Source of the DNA: an uncultured Clostridium sp.
GTDB lineage: Bacteria > Bacillota > Clostridia > Clostridiales > Clostridiaceae
Direction: 5' to 3'
Length of the DNA stretch: 64,000 nt
Assembly: GCF_910588715.1 (NCBI RefSeq)
Contig: NZ_CAJURG010000001.1
Coordinates: 1-64,000 of the forward strand
Translations under genes and position numbers: made by a program
In this document: positions 16,141-25,350 of the stretch, in pieces
Position numbering within the stretch: position 1 is the first letter of the stretch
Layout: the number at the start of each line of letters is the position of its first letter
Notes under the pieces: generated by a model
The model's input: the letters and a program-made list of their open reading frames with translations, nothing else
The model's database searches: none
What the model was told of the DNA's origin: nothing

Positions 16141-17184
16141 ATGAAAAAAGATATTAAAAATACCAAAAGGTCTTTTAGAAGAAAAAGATTTAATAAATTT
16201 AAAAGGAATATGATTATTTTATTGTTAATTACTTTAATAGCTTTAGCTTCTATTTATATATCAACTATTAAAAGACCCCTTAAAATTTCAGATTCAGAAG
16301 TTGTAACAGTAAAAGAAGGCGATAGTTTTTATAATATTGTAAATAGATTATCTAGTGAAAATAAAATTAAAAGTCCATTTATAATAAAAATTTATTCAAA
16401 GTTAACATCCCTTGACTTAGAAGTTATTCCAGGAACTCATACTTTAGATAAGAAGATGAGTGTAAAGGATATAGCGAGAACTTTAAAAGATAGTAATGAT
16501 GAAAATAAAATAGTTTTAACTATTCCAGAAGGGTTTAATATAGAAGATATTGCAACTAGAGTAGAAGAAAAAGGAATTTGCACAAAAGATGAGTTTTTAA
16601 ATGCAGTAAAAAGTTATCCACTACCATCTTATGTAAAAAACAATCCAGATAAAAGATTTAATTTAGAAGGATTTTTATTTCCAGATACATATAATTTTGA
16701 AATTGGTGTTAAGCCAGAGTACATAATAAAAACAATGATAAAGAGATTTGAAGAAGTGTTTAGTAAAATAACACAAGGGCTTAACATAAAAGAAGAAGAT
16801 GTTGAAAATATAATTAATGTAGCCTCTATTATAGAAAAAGAAGCAAGGGTAGACGAAGATAGACCATTAATAGCTTCCGTAATTTATAATAGATTAAAAC
16901 AAGATATGCCTTTGCAAATTGATGCAACGGTTATTTATGCGCATGGGTATTATATAGAAAGTGTAAGAAATAGACATTTAGCAATTGAATCAAAGTATAA
17001 TACATATTTGCATAAAGGACTACCAGTAGGGCCAATATGTAACCCAGGTTCTCCATCTATAAAAGCTGCATTAAATCCAGCAAGTACAAATTATTTATTT
17101 TATCTATTAGCATCAGATAGTGAACATTATTTTACTGATAATTATGATGACTTTTTAAAAAAGAGAGAAAAATTAGGATATTAA
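16141..17184 (+). CDS. mltG: Endolytic murein transglycosylase MltG
   Basis: A 347-aa YceG/MltG protein that cleaves nascent glycan strands at the membrane. A basic N-terminus (residues 1-23) is followed by one transmembrane helix (about 24-43, MIILLLITLIALASIYI), then a LysM-like part (TVKEGDSFYNIVNRL) and the catalytic domain. The catalytic glutamate is in IIEKEARVDEDRPLIASVIYNRL; other family words are LEGFLFPDTYNF and GPICNPGSPSIKAAL. It heads the mltG-trmR-trhP-udk operon. RBS AGGGGGTATTT. Confidence 0.93.
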   Translation: MKKDIKNTKRSFRRKRFNKFKRNMIILLLITLIALASIYISTIKRPLKISDSEVVTVKEGDSFYNIVNRLSSENKIKSPFIIKIYSKLTSLDLEVIPGTHTLDKKMSVKDIARTLKDSNDENKIVLTIPEGFNIEDIATRVEEKGICTKDEFLNAVKSYPLPSYVKNNPDKRFNLEGFLFPDTYNFEIGVKPEYIIKTMIKRFEEVFSKITQGLNIKEEDVENIINVASIIEKEARVDEDRPLIASVIYNRLKQDMPLQIDATVIYAHGYYIESVRNRHLAIESKYNTYLHKGLPVGPICNPGSPSIKAALNPASTNYLFYLLASDSEHYFTDNYDDFLKKREKLGY

Positions 17185-17202
17185 CATATACGGAGGTTTA
17201 GT

Positions 17203-17847
17203 ATGAGCAAAATTACCTACGATTATATGGAAGGATATATAAGAGGATTAATACCAGAAAGTGAAGGAAGACTAAGAGAATTAGAAGTTTTTGCAACTGA
17301 AAATGGTGTACCTATAGCTCAAAAAGAAACAATAAAATTCCTAGAATTTATGGTTAGTATGAAAAAGCCATTAAGAATATTAGAACTTGGTACTGCAATT
17401 GGTTATTCTGCAATAATAATGCATGATGCAGCAAAAACAAATCCTCATATAACTACCATAGAACGAAGCGAAGAAATGATAACATATGCAAAAGAAAATA
17501 TAAAATCTTTTGGACTTGAAGATAAAATAATTATTGAAGAAGGCGATTGCCTTGAAATATTAGAAAAACTAAAAGAACCCTATGATTTAATCTTTATGGA
17601 TGCAGGTAAGGGACATTATAATCATTTTCTGCCGCATTGTTTAAGACTTTTAAAAGAAGATGGAATAATAATTGCTGATAATGTTTTATTTAGAGGCATG
17701 GTGGCAAGTGATGAATTAGTTAAAAGAAGAAAAATAACTATAGTCAAAAGAATGAGAACTTACTTAGATTTAGTATCACAAGATAAGAGCTTAATAACAT
17801 CAGTAATTCCTATGGGAGATGGAATTGCTATTACAAAAAGGAGGTAA
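17203..17847 (+). CDS. trmR: tRNA 5-hydroxyuridine methyltransferase TrmR-like
   Basis: A 214-aa class I SAM-dependent O-methyltransferase. Motif I is RILELGTAIGYSA, the acidic SAM residue is in TTIERS, and FMDAGKGHYNHFL is the metal/catalytic region of COMT-like enzymes. In Bacillus the homologue YrrM (TrmR) methylates 5-hydroxyuridine at tRNA position 34, and it lies next to the U32-peptidase-like TrhP genes and udk, exactly as here. The specific assignment rests on that synteny. RBS GGAGG. Confidence 0.85.
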   Translation: MSKITYDYMEGYIRGLIPESEGRLRELEVFATENGVPIAQKETIKFLEFMVSMKKPLRILELGTAIGYSAIIMHDAAKTNPHITTIERSEEMITYAKENIKSFGLEDKIIIEEGDCLEILEKLKEPYDLIFMDAGKGHYNHFLPHCLRLLKEDGIIIADNVLFRGMVASDELVKRRKITIVKRMRTYLDLVSQDKSLITSVIPMGDGIAITKRR

Positions 17848-17853
17848 TTTAAG

Positions 17854-19098
17854 ATGAGAAGACCTGAAATATTAGCACCAGCTGGTAATTTAGAAAAGCT
17901 AAAAATAGCTATAGATTATGGTGCAGATGCAGTATACATAGGTGGAGGTAAGTTAAATCTTAGAGCCTTTTCAAATAATTTTTCAAACGAAGAAATGATT
18001 GAAGGAATTAAGTATTGCCATGATAGAGGAAGAAAGCTTTATGTAACATTAAATGTTTTTGCAAGAAATCATGATTTACCTTCAGCAGGAGAATATATTA
18101 AAGGACTTTATGATATAGGAGTAGATGCAGTAATAGTTGCAGACCCATCATTAATTGCAATTTGCAAGGAAGTTGCACCAAATTTAGAAATACATTTAAG
18201 TACTCAAGCAAATACTGTTAACTGGATGGCAACTAAATTCTGGCATGATTTAGGAGTTAAGAGAATAGTTTTAGCTAGAGAATTAACCTTTAAAGAAATA
18301 AATGAAATAACTGAAAATATTCCAAAGGGTTGCGATATAGAAGCGTTTATTCATGGTTCTATGTGTGTTGCATATTCAGGAAGATGTTTAATATCAAACT
18401 ACATGATTAAAAGAGATGCCAATAAAGGTATTTGTGGTAATGTATGCAGATATAAATATCATTTAGTTGAAGAAACTAGACCAGGAGAATATTATCCAGT
18501 TATTGAAGATGATAACGGAACATATATAATGAACTCAAAGGATTTATGTATGATTCACTATATTCCTGAACTTGTTAAAAGTGGAATTTACTCTTTCAAG
18601 ATTGAAGGAAGAATGAAGAGTGAATTTTATGTAGCTTCTGTTGTTAAGGCTTATAGAGAAGCATTAGATAGCTATTTAGAAAATCCAAGCAATTATAAAT
18701 TTAAAGATGAGTGGATGGATATGCTTAGAAAAGTAAGTCATAGACCATATCATACTGGTTTCTATTTAGGAGTAAATGGAGAGCAAAATTATGATGATGC
18801 AGGGTATGTTAGAGACTATGAAATTGTAGGTATGGTAAAATCTTATGACCCTGAAACTAAAACTGCAACAGTTCTTCAAAAAAATAGAGTATTTGAGGGT
18901 GAAGAAGTTGAAATTTTAAGACCAGATGTACCATATTTTAAAATTAAACTTGAAGATATGTACGATTTAGATAAAGATAGAAAAACAGATGTTGCAAATA
19001 GAGCACATATGATGTTTACAATTAAGGTTGATACACCATTAAAAGTTAATGATATGCTTGTAAAAGCAAACAATGTTATTAATATTAATAACAACTAA
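17854..19098 (+). CDS. trhP: U32-family protein TrhP (tRNA hydroxylation)
   Basis: A 414-aa protein annotated as peptidase family U32. Homologues TrhP/YegQ/YrrO are needed for prephenate-dependent 5-hydroxyuridine formation in tRNA rather than for proteolysis. It begins with EILAPAGNLEKLKIAIDYGADAVYIGG and has the U32 signature EAFIHGSMCVAYSGRCLISNY with four likely Fe-S cysteines (Cys in SMC, GRC, GICGNVC). It starts 7 nt after trmR behind AAGGAGG; the two enzymes would act in sequence on the same nucleoside. Confidence 0.85.
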   Translation: MRRPEILAPAGNLEKLKIAIDYGADAVYIGGGKLNLRAFSNNFSNEEMIEGIKYCHDRGRKLYVTLNVFARNHDLPSAGEYIKGLYDIGVDAVIVADPSLIAICKEVAPNLEIHLSTQANTVNWMATKFWHDLGVKRIVLARELTFKEINEITENIPKGCDIEAFIHGSMCVAYSGRCLISNYMIKRDANKGICGNVCRYKYHLVEETRPGEYYPVIEDDNGTYIMNSKDLCMIHYIPELVKSGIYSFKIEGRMKSEFYVASVVKAYREALDSYLENPSNYKFKDEWMDMLRKVSHRPYHTGFYLGVNGEQNYDDAGYVRDYEIVGMVKSYDPETKTATVLQKNRVFEGEEVEILRPDVPYFKIKLEDMYDLDKDRKTDVANRAHMMFTIKVDTPLKVNDMLVKANNVININNN

Positions 19099-19113
19099 GG
19101 AGGTCTATAACAA

Positions 19114-19731
19114 ATGAAAAAACCTATTTTAATAGGAATTACTGGAGGAACAGGTTCTGGTAAAAGTACAATAGCTGATGCTTTATACTCTAACTTTTCA
19201 AAAGATTGTATAGCAATGATACAACAAGATATGTATTATAAAGATCAAAGTCATTTATCTATGGAAGAAAGAGTAAAAACTAACTATGACCATCCTATGG
19301 CTTTTGATAATGATTTATTAGTTGAACATTTAAAACAATTAATAAATGGAGAAGCTATAGAAAAGCCAAGTTATGATTTTACTGTTCATAATAGAGCTAA
19401 AGAAACTACAACTGTAGAATCAAGAGATATAATTTTAGTTGAAGGTATCTTAATATTAGAAGATGAAAGAATAAGAGATCTTTTAGATATAAAAGTTTAT
19501 GTAGATACTGATGCTGATATAAGAATCTTAAGAAGATTAGTAAGAGATATAAATGAAAGAGGCAGAACTGTTGAATCAGTAGTTGACCAATATTTAAGCA
19601 TTGTTAGACCCATGCATCTTCAATTTACAGAGCCATCAAAAAAATATGCAGATATAATTGTTCCAGAAGGTGGACATAACTATGTTGCAATAGACTTATT
19701 AATGGCAAAAATAAGAGATATACTTAAGTAA
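19114..19731 (+). CDS. udk: Uridine kinase
   Basis: A 205-aa uridine/cytidine kinase of the pyrimidine salvage pathway. P-loop GGTGSGKSTIADAL at residues 10-23, YDHPMAFD substrate-binding segment, and ILVEGILILEDERIRDL. The length is normal for the family. RBS AAGGAGG precedes the ATG. It is the last gene of the mltG operon and is followed by an unusual terminator that contains the RBS of the next gene. Confidence 0.95.
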   Translation: MKKPILIGITGGTGSGKSTIADALYSNFSKDCIAMIQQDMYYKDQSHLSMEERVKTNYDHPMAFDNDLLVEHLKQLINGEAIEKPSYDFTVHNRAKETTTVESRDIILVEGILILEDERIRDLLDIKVYVDTDADIRILRRLVRDINERGRTVESVVDQYLSIVRPMHLQFTEPSKKYADIIVPEGGHNYVAIDLLMAKIRDILK

Positions 19732-19737
19732 TTTGAA

Positions 19738-19787
19738 TAAAACACCTCATTTTAGTCGAGAATTTAACTAAAGGAGGTGTTTTTTTG
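19738..19787 (+). terminator. Terminator of udk operon that contains the RBS of the next gene
   Basis: AACACCTC (19741-19748) pairs with GAGGTGTT (from 19774), and inner TTTAGT (19751-19756) with ACTAAA (19768-19773), leaving a small internal loop. The T run that follows includes the TTG start (19785) of the penicillin-binding protein gene, and the 3' arm is its SD AAGGAGGTG. In a read-through transcript the SD would be paired. Confidence 0.75.
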
Positions 19788-21401
19788 TATAGCTATAAAA
19801 TTGATAATAAAAAATCACTAATTGTTTGTATAGCATTTTTTAGTGTTTTTATTGCTTTAACTATAAGATTATATGTATTAATGATATATCCAACAACTTC
19901 TGTTCAAGGTGAACTTGAAAACCATCAAGTTGAATATACTAGTGATAGCAATTATAAGTTATTTGATACAAATGGAAATAATCTTATAAATTATAAAAAT
20001 AAATATATTATGGTTATTGATACAAAACCTTTTAAATTAAATAATTATGAAGAAACATTAAAAGATTTATTAGCTTTAAACTTTATAATGAAGTCAGAAA
20101 ATAAAGATTTTAATTTTACTGATATAATGAATCAAAGTGGTAAACTTTACTATACTATAACTCAAGAAACTTTTGAAAAAATAAATAACTTAAATGATAT
20201 AAAAGGAATATACACTTATGTTTATAATGAACTAGACTTAAAAGAAAGATGGAGTGTAGAAAATATTATTGCATCTATAGATAAAGAAAATGTAAGCGAG
20301 GATTCTTTTGATAGTAATATTGTAAACATAATTAAAGATAATAAAAGACCAACAATAGGTTTTCATTTAGATGAAAAATCTATATATAGAAGTAATGACA
20401 CAAACTATGGAGAAAATAATAAAAATATAAGACTTACTATTAATGGAGATTGGTCAAATGAAATAAGAGAGGTTTTAAATAGTGATGCTTATAGCACTTT
20501 AGATAATGTAGGGGTAGTTTTATTAGAACCTGATACAGGTAAAGTAAGGTCTATGGTACAAAAGGACGAATCAGAAGCAAATATTAATTTAGGTATAGGA
20601 CAATTAGGGTTTGAGCCGGGTTCTATATTTAAAATTATAACAGAGGCTATTGCTTTAAATGAAGGTTTAATTAATATGAATGATAAGCTTTATTGTAGTG
20701 GTGCTATTTGTAGTAATGGTGGTAAATCACATGCTCATGGAAGCCTTACAATAAATGAAGCTTTTGAAGTTTCATGTAATGATATATTTGCAAAGCTTGG
20801 TCAATCTATAGGCTATGAAAAGATGTTAAAATATACTACTAACTTAGGCTTATACAATAAAGTTTTAGGTTTAAGTGGAGAAAATAGAGAAGAAGCTATA
20901 GGAGTGATGGCAAAGCCTAGTGATGGTATTAATAATTTTGCAATAGGTCAATGTATAACAGTAACACCGCTTCAAATTGCAGGAGCTATTAATGCAGTAG
21001 TAAATGATGGTATATATGTTAAACCATATTTTATAGAAGCATTAGTTGATGAGGATAATAATGTTATAGAAAGTACTCAAAATGAAGGAAACAGAATATT
21101 TACTTCAACTACATCAAAGTTAGTTAAAAATAGTATGAGTAATGTTATTGGAAAAGGAACTGGTATTGCAGCTAAAATAGAAGGAATAACTCAAGGAGGG
21201 AAAACAGGTACAGCTACAGGAGAAGGTGGAGGAACTACCCATGGTTGGTTTGCTGGATATTTTGAACTAGATAATAAATTATATACATTAGTAGTTGTAG
21301 CACCAAATATAAATGGTGTAGATGCAAATGGAAATGAATTAGGTGGGGGAAATACAGCAGCACCTATTTATAGAGATATAATTAAGGCATTAATGAAATA
21401 A
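19785..21401 (+). CDS. Class B penicillin-binding protein (transpeptidase)
   Basis: A 538-aa PBP with a short cytoplasmic N-terminus and a membrane helix (about residues 11-33), a divergent central domain and a C-terminal transpeptidase domain. All active-site motifs are present: SxxK in FEPGSIFKII, SxN in SCNDIFAKLG, and KTG in GGKTGTATGEGGG. It is close to the FtsI/SpoVD type but too short for PASTA domains. It directly precedes sigK, so a sporulation role (cortex or septum) is plausible but not proven. The start is TTG, and its SD is buried in the udk terminator hairpin. Confidence 0.88.
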   Translation: MYSYKIDNKKSLIVCIAFFSVFIALTIRLYVLMIYPTTSVQGELENHQVEYTSDSNYKLFDTNGNNLINYKNKYIMVIDTKPFKLNNYEETLKDLLALNFIMKSENKDFNFTDIMNQSGKLYYTITQETFEKINNLNDIKGIYTYVYNELDLKERWSVENIIASIDKENVSEDSFDSNIVNIIKDNKRPTIGFHLDEKSIYRSNDTNYGENNKNIRLTINGDWSNEIREVLNSDAYSTLDNVGVVLLEPDTGKVRSMVQKDESEANINLGIGQLGFEPGSIFKIITEAIALNEGLINMNDKLYCSGAICSNGGKSHAHGSLTINEAFEVSCNDIFAKLGQSIGYEKMLKYTTNLGLYNKVLGLSGENREEAIGVMAKPSDGINNFAIGQCITVTPLQIAGAINAVVNDGIYVKPYFIEALVDEDNNVIESTQNEGNRIFTSTTSKLVKNSMSNVIGKGTGIAAKIEGITQGGKTGTATGEGGGTTHGWFAGYFELDNKLYTLVVVAPNINGVDANGNELGGGNTAAPIYRDIIKALMK

Positions 21402-21427
21402 TATAAAATATTAAAAATGAAATTAAA

Positions 21428-21461
21428 ATCGACAAAACAATATTATAAATAAAGTTAAAAT
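21428..21461 (+). promoter_or_regulatory. Spo0A-box-like promoter upstream of sigK
   Basis: ATCGACAAA (21428-21436) matches 8 of 9 positions of TTCGACAAA. A -10-like TAAAAT (21456-21461) lies 19 nt further, the same gap as at 982-1015 and 25295-25328. It is about 290 nt upstream of sigK and the transcript would pass the hairpin at 21535. Confidence 0.4.
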
Positions 21462-21534
21462 TTATGAAATAATAATACAAATACATTATAAGAAAAGTTA
21501 AATTTAATATTTTGATTATACTTAGGTAATATAT

Positions 21535-21567
21535 AAGAAGTAAGATTAAAAATTAATCTTACTTCTT
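21535..21567 (+). terminator. Perfect 15-bp hairpin between the PBP gene and sigK
   Basis: AAGAAGTAAGATTAA (21535-21549) and TTAATCTTACTTCTT (21553-21567) are exact complements around a 3-nt loop. The T tract comes only after AATATATAC, so it may be an inefficient terminator or a structured leader. I see no other gene in 21402-21748. Confidence 0.6.
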
Positions 21568-21748
21568 AATATATACTTTTTTAAAAAATATTAATATTAT
21601 GACAAGTTAATAAATAGTAAGATAATAGTTAATAGATTTTTTATATTTATATGTTTAAAATCTTGTCAAGAAAATTAATTTAAATTCTTTAAGCAATATT
21701 TCAAAAAACTATCATATTATATAATAAGCACTACTAGGAGGAAGCTTA

Positions 21749-22444
21749 GTGATAGTTATTGGTAATATATTGGAATTATTGTGCAGTAATGTATTTTTAA
21801 CTGGGTATATTTCTGGTAATAATACCTTTCCACAGCCTTTAGATGAAAAAGAAGAACAAAAATATTTGGAGCTTTTAAAAGCTGGTGATAAAAAGGCTAA
21901 AGGCATACTAATAGAAAGAAACCTTAGATTAGTTGCACACATTGTAAAAAAGTATCAAATACCTAATAAAGATATAGATGAACTTATATCTATTGGTACA
22001 GTAGGATTAATTAAGGCTATAGATTCATTTGATGCATCAAAAGGTACAAGATTAGCTACATATGCATCTAGATGCATTGAAAATGAAATTTTGATGTTAT
22101 TTAGAAGTAGTAAAAAGCAAAAAGGGGAAACTTTTCTTCATGATCCAATTGGAGTTGATAAAGAGGGAAATGAAATAAGCTTAATAGACGTATTAAGCAG
22201 TGACAAGGATTCTGTTATTGATAAGGTTGAAACTAACATACAAATTAAGGCTTTATACTCTAAAATAAATACTTCTTTAAATGAAAGAGAAGGAGAAATT
22301 ATTAAAATGAGATATGGTTTAATTGATGGAAAATGCAAAACACAAAGAGAAATTGCAAGTTTGCTTGGTATATCAAGGTCTTATGTTTCTAGAATAGAAA
22401 AAAAAGCATTAAAAAAACTTAAAAAAGAATTAACCTTTAAATAA
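21749..22444 (+). CDS. sigK: RNA polymerase sporulation sigma factor SigK
   Basis: A 231-aa late mother-cell sigma factor of the sigma-70 group, intact and uninterrupted. Region 2 reads NLRLVAHIVKKYQIPNKDID and DELISIGTVGLIKAIDSF; the region 4.2 helix-turn-helix is TQREIASLLGISRSYVSRIE. An N-terminal hydrophobic extension of about 20 residues (MIVIGNILELLCSNVFLTGY) is the presumed pro-sequence removed by SpoIVFB. In several clostridia and in B. subtilis the gene is split by a skin element; here it is continuous. Start GTG 21749 behind AGGAGG (21736-21741). Confidence 0.93.
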   Translation: MIVIGNILELLCSNVFLTGYISGNNTFPQPLDEKEEQKYLELLKAGDKKAKGILIERNLRLVAHIVKKYQIPNKDIDELISIGTVGLIKAIDSFDASKGTRLATYASRCIENEILMLFRSSKKQKGETFLHDPIGVDKEGNEISLIDVLSSDKDSVIDKVETNIQIKALYSKINTSLNEREGEIIKMRYGLIDGKCKTQREIASLLGISRSYVSRIEKKALKKLKKELTFK

Positions 22445-22464
22445 AAACTAAAATTTTAAAAAAG

Positions 22465-22493
22465 TTGAATTACTGGGCTTATTTTACTAAAAT
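22465..22493 (+). promoter_or_regulatory. Promoter candidate for pilT
   Basis: TTGAAT (22465-22470), 17 nt, TAAAAT (22488-22493). Confidence 0.55.
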
Positions 22494-22531
22494 ATAAATA
22501 TACTTATAGATAAAGTAAGCGGGGAGATAAA

Positions 22532-23587
22532 ATGTATTTATTAAAAGAAATATTAAAAAAGACTATAGAAATAAATGGTTCTGATTTACACTTAACTGTT
22601 GGACTTCCACCAACTATAAGATGTAATGAAAGGCTTATTCAAGTTGGAGAAGATAAGTTATTACCTAAGGATATGGAGGAGTTTTCTAAAGAAATTTTGG
22701 AAGAAAAATATGAAGAGTATTTAAAAGTTGGTGAATTTGATACTTCTTATTCTATTCAAGGGGTAGGAAGATTTAGAGTAAATATTTTTAAGCAAAGAAA
22801 TAGTGATGCTATAGCAATAAGAGTTATTACACTTAAGGTTCCTACATTAGATAAATTAAATTATCCATCAGTACTTAAAGAAATTGTTAATAAAAAAAGA
22901 GGGCTTATATTAGTAACAGGACCAACTGGAAGCGGAAAAAGTACGACTTTAGCTGCTATGATAAATGAAATTAATAATACTAGACAAGCTCATATAATTA
23001 CATTAGAAGATCCTATTGAATATTTGCATAAGCATAACAAGTGTATAATAAATCAAAGGGAAATTGGAAAAGATAGTCAAAGTTATAAAAATGCATTGAA
23101 GGCAGTTTTAAGAGAAGATCCAGATGTCATTTTAATTGGGGAGATGAGAGATTTAGAGACGATTTCTATAGCAATTACAGCTGCAGAAACTGGACATTTA
23201 GTTTTATCAACATTACACACAATCGGAGCAACAAAGACAATTGATAGAATAATAGATGTATTTCCGCCACATCAACAACAACAAATAAAAGTTCAATTAT
23301 CCTCAGTATTACAAGCAGTTATATCTCAACAATTATTACCGAACATATATGAAGATGGAAGAGTAGGTGCCCTTGAAATTATGGTTACAACACCAGGTAT
23401 TCAAAATTTAATTAGAGAAGGAAAGACATATCAAATTGAATCTGCTATTCAAACTGGTAGTAAATATGGAATGAGGACTATGGATATGTCAATTGCTGAA
23501 TTATATAAAAAAGGTGTTATTTCAAAGGATACAGCAATGAGTTATGCAGTAGATAGAGAAATATTAAAAAGAATGATGATTTTATAA
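22532..23587 (+). CDS. pilT: Type IV pilus retraction ATPase PilT
   Basis: A 351-aa hexameric secretion ATPase that drives pilus disassembly, the basis of gliding in clostridia. The N-terminal PAS-like domain (GSDLHLTVGLPPTIR) is followed by Walker A VTGPTGSGKSTTLAAM, the Asp box ITLEDPIEY, Walker B LREDPDVILIGEMRD and the His box GHLVLSTLHTI. No other pilus gene is in the window. A pilT gene close to cell-division genes is known from C. perfringens, which fits the genus. RBS GGGGAGAT. Confidence 0.93.
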   Translation: MYLLKEILKKTIEINGSDLHLTVGLPPTIRCNERLIQVGEDKLLPKDMEEFSKEILEEKYEEYLKVGEFDTSYSIQGVGRFRVNIFKQRNSDAIAIRVITLKVPTLDKLNYPSVLKEIVNKKRGLILVTGPTGSGKSTTLAAMINEINNTRQAHIITLEDPIEYLHKHNKCIINQREIGKDSQSYKNALKAVLREDPDVILIGEMRDLETISIAITAAETGHLVLSTLHTIGATKTIDRIIDVFPPHQQQQIKVQLSSVLQAVISQQLLPNIYEDGRVGALEIMVTTPGIQNLIREGKTYQIESAIQTGSKYGMRTMDMSIAELYKKGVISKDTAMSYAVDREILKRMMIL

Positions 23588-23626
23588 AAATAAAGGAGTG
23601 TAAGAAAGATACACTCCTTTATTTTG
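23587..23626 (+). terminator. Terminator after pilT
   Basis: AAAATAAAGGAGTGTA (23587-23602) and TACACTCCTTTATTTT (23610-23625) form a perfect 16-bp stem starting at the end of the pilT stop codon. Confidence 0.85.
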
Positions 23627-23835
23627 GAAAAATTTAAATAATTGTTAAAAAATAGAAGGTTTTTTTAGTGTACGTTGAATAGTATTTATGATAGAATTAA
23701 AATATAATATATTAATAATATTATTAATTAAATTTAAGCGTAAGCTAACTTAAGTTAAATTGGAAAATTTAGATACTTGTTTTTACAAAAGTAGAGAAAA
23801 CATTACAAAATTCTTCAAGAATTAACAATTTGCTA

Positions 23836-23864
23836 TTGTTAACAGATATTTAATGATGTAAAAT
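23836..23864 (+). promoter_or_regulatory. Promoter candidate for ftsZ
   Basis: TTGTTA (23836-23841), 17 nt, TAAAAT (23859-23864). Another isolated TATAAT is at 23904-23909 without a good -35. The 360-nt gap between pilT and ftsZ contains no gene that I can support, in particular no ftsA. Confidence 0.4.
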
Positions 23865-23985
23865 TAGAATGCGGAATAATTTTTTATTTTATTTATTTTA
23901 AGTTATAATTAAAATTGAAGTAGTGAAGTTAATTTTATGAAAGTATTTAAATTACTAATAGAGAAAGTTTTAAGGAGGAGTTATT

Positions 23986-25101
23986 TTGTTAGATTTTGAA
24001 TTAGATATGCAAGAATTAACTAATATAAAGGTAATAGGCTGTGGTGGTGGCGGTGGTAATGCCGTTAACAGAATGATAATTGAAGGATTAAAAAATGTTG
24101 AGTTTATTGTGGTAAATACAGATAAGCAAGCATTATTACTTTCTCAAGCAAATACTAAGATTCAAATAGGTGAAAAACTTACAAAAGGTCTTGGTGCAGG
24201 AGCTAATCCTGAAATTGGGAAAAAGGCTGCAGAAGAAAGTAGAGAAGAAATTGCAGAAGCAATAAAGGGAGCTAATATGGTATTTATCACTGCTGGTATG
24301 GGTGGTGGAACTGGTACAGGTGCCGCTCCAGTAGTTGCTGAAATTGCTAAGTCTATGAATATCTTAACAGTAGGTGTAGTTACTAAGCCTTTCCCTTTTG
24401 AAGGAAAGAGAAGAATGAGACATGCTGAAATGGGATTAGAAAACTTAAAACAACATGTTGATACATTAGTTATAATTCCTAATGAAAAACTTTTAGCTAT
24501 GGCAGATAAGAAAACAACATTATTAGATTCTTTCAAATTAGCTGATGGAGTTTTAAGACAAGGGGTACAAGCGATATCTGACCTTATAACAATTCCTGGG
24601 GTAGTTAATGCCGACTTTGCTGATATTGAAACAGTAATGAAGGATAAAGGATTAGCTCACATGGGAGTTGGTTATGGAAAAGGTGATAACAAAGCTCAAG
24701 ATGCAGTTAGACAGGCGATATCATCTCCATTATTAGAAACTTCTATTGACGGTGCAACAGGAGTTATAATAAACTTTACAGGTGGGGTAGATTTGGGAGC
24801 TATAGAAGTTTACGAAGCAGCTGAAATTGTTAGAGAAGCAGCAGATGTAGATGCTAATATCATATTTGGAGCAGTTATTGATGAAAGCTTAAATGATGAA
24901 ATTAGATTAACTGTTATTGCAACTGGATTTGAAGAAGATAATGGTAATTTAGTTGCAAGTACTAGTGAGCCAAGAATTGAGCCAAAACCAGTTGAACCAG
25001 TAAAGAAAGAAGAAGAGCCAACTCAATATCACACTGACCCATTATTAGACTTAGATAGAGACAGTGTAAATATTCCAAGTTTCTTAAGATCAAGAAAATA
25101 G
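23986..25101 (+). CDS. ftsZ: Cell division protein FtsZ
   Basis: A 371-aa tubulin-like GTPase that forms the division ring. It has the N-terminal GGGGGNAVNRM, the tubulin signature GGGTGTGAAPVVAE, the FPFEGKRR loop, an acidic variable linker (residues about 320-355) and the C-terminal peptide VNIPSFLR that docks membrane tethers such as FtsA, SepF or EzrA. Start TTG 23986 behind AAGGAGGAG. It stands alone, ending in a strong terminator before spoIIGA. Confidence 0.97.
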   Translation: MLDFELDMQELTNIKVIGCGGGGGNAVNRMIIEGLKNVEFIVVNTDKQALLLSQANTKIQIGEKLTKGLGAGANPEIGKKAAEESREEIAEAIKGANMVFITAGMGGGTGTGAAPVVAEIAKSMNILTVGVVTKPFPFEGKRRMRHAEMGLENLKQHVDTLVIIPNEKLLAMADKKTTLLDSFKLADGVLRQGVQAISDLITIPGVVNADFADIETVMKDKGLAHMGVGYGKGDNKAQDAVRQAISSPLLETSIDGATGVIINFTGGVDLGAIEVYEAAEIVREAADVDANIIFGAVIDESLNDEIRLTVIATGFEEDNGNLVASTSEPRIEPKPVEPVKKEEEPTQYHTDPLLDLDRDSVNIPSFLRSRK

Positions 25102-25113
25102 TTTGGTTAATAT

Positions 25114-25166
25114 AAACAGATAGATTATGTAATTGAGATTTACATAATCTATCTGTTTTTTATTTT
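25114..25166 (+). terminator. Terminator after ftsZ
   Basis: AAACAGATAGATTATGTAA (25114-25132) and TTACATAATCTATCTGTTT (25140-25158) make a perfect 19-bp stem with a T run. Confidence 0.92.
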
Positions 25167-25294
25167 TTAAAATTTCATTATTTTTATAAAAAGAGAATAA
25201 AAGGAAGATTAAAAAAGTAATAAAATCTTTAAAGCAAAAACTAGTTATAAAATGTAAAAAAACTTGGTTTAAAACTTTGTTTAGACTACTCTAA

Positions 25295-25328
25295 TATGAC
25301 AAAAAAAATATACTAATAAATGTATAAT
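25295..25328 (+). promoter_or_regulatory. Spo0A-box-like promoter of spoIIGA-sigE
   Basis: TATGACAAA (25295-25303) matches 7 of 9 positions of TTCGACAAA; TATAAT follows at 25323-25328 after 19 nt. In Bacillus the spoIIG promoter is the standard Spo0A-activated promoter with over-long -35/-10 spacing, so this position is expected. Confidence 0.55.
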
Positions 25329-25350
25329 TTATATATTAGGGGGCGGTTAT

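Noticed and set aside
21696..21720. Sigma-E-like promoter before sigK (ATATT...CATATTAT)
   Set aside because: Spacer is only 12 nt and the -10 matches 6 of 8 positions, below what I would accept without mapping data.
21749..22444. Skin-type interruption of sigK
   Set aside because: The frame is continuous from pro-sequence to region 4.2.
24162..24536. Long open frame on the minus strand inside ftsZ
   Set aside because: It mirrors a conserved gene on the other strand and has no SD or promoter; the same holds for minus-strand frames inside typA, alaS-ruvX, rsmB, fmt, prkC and others.
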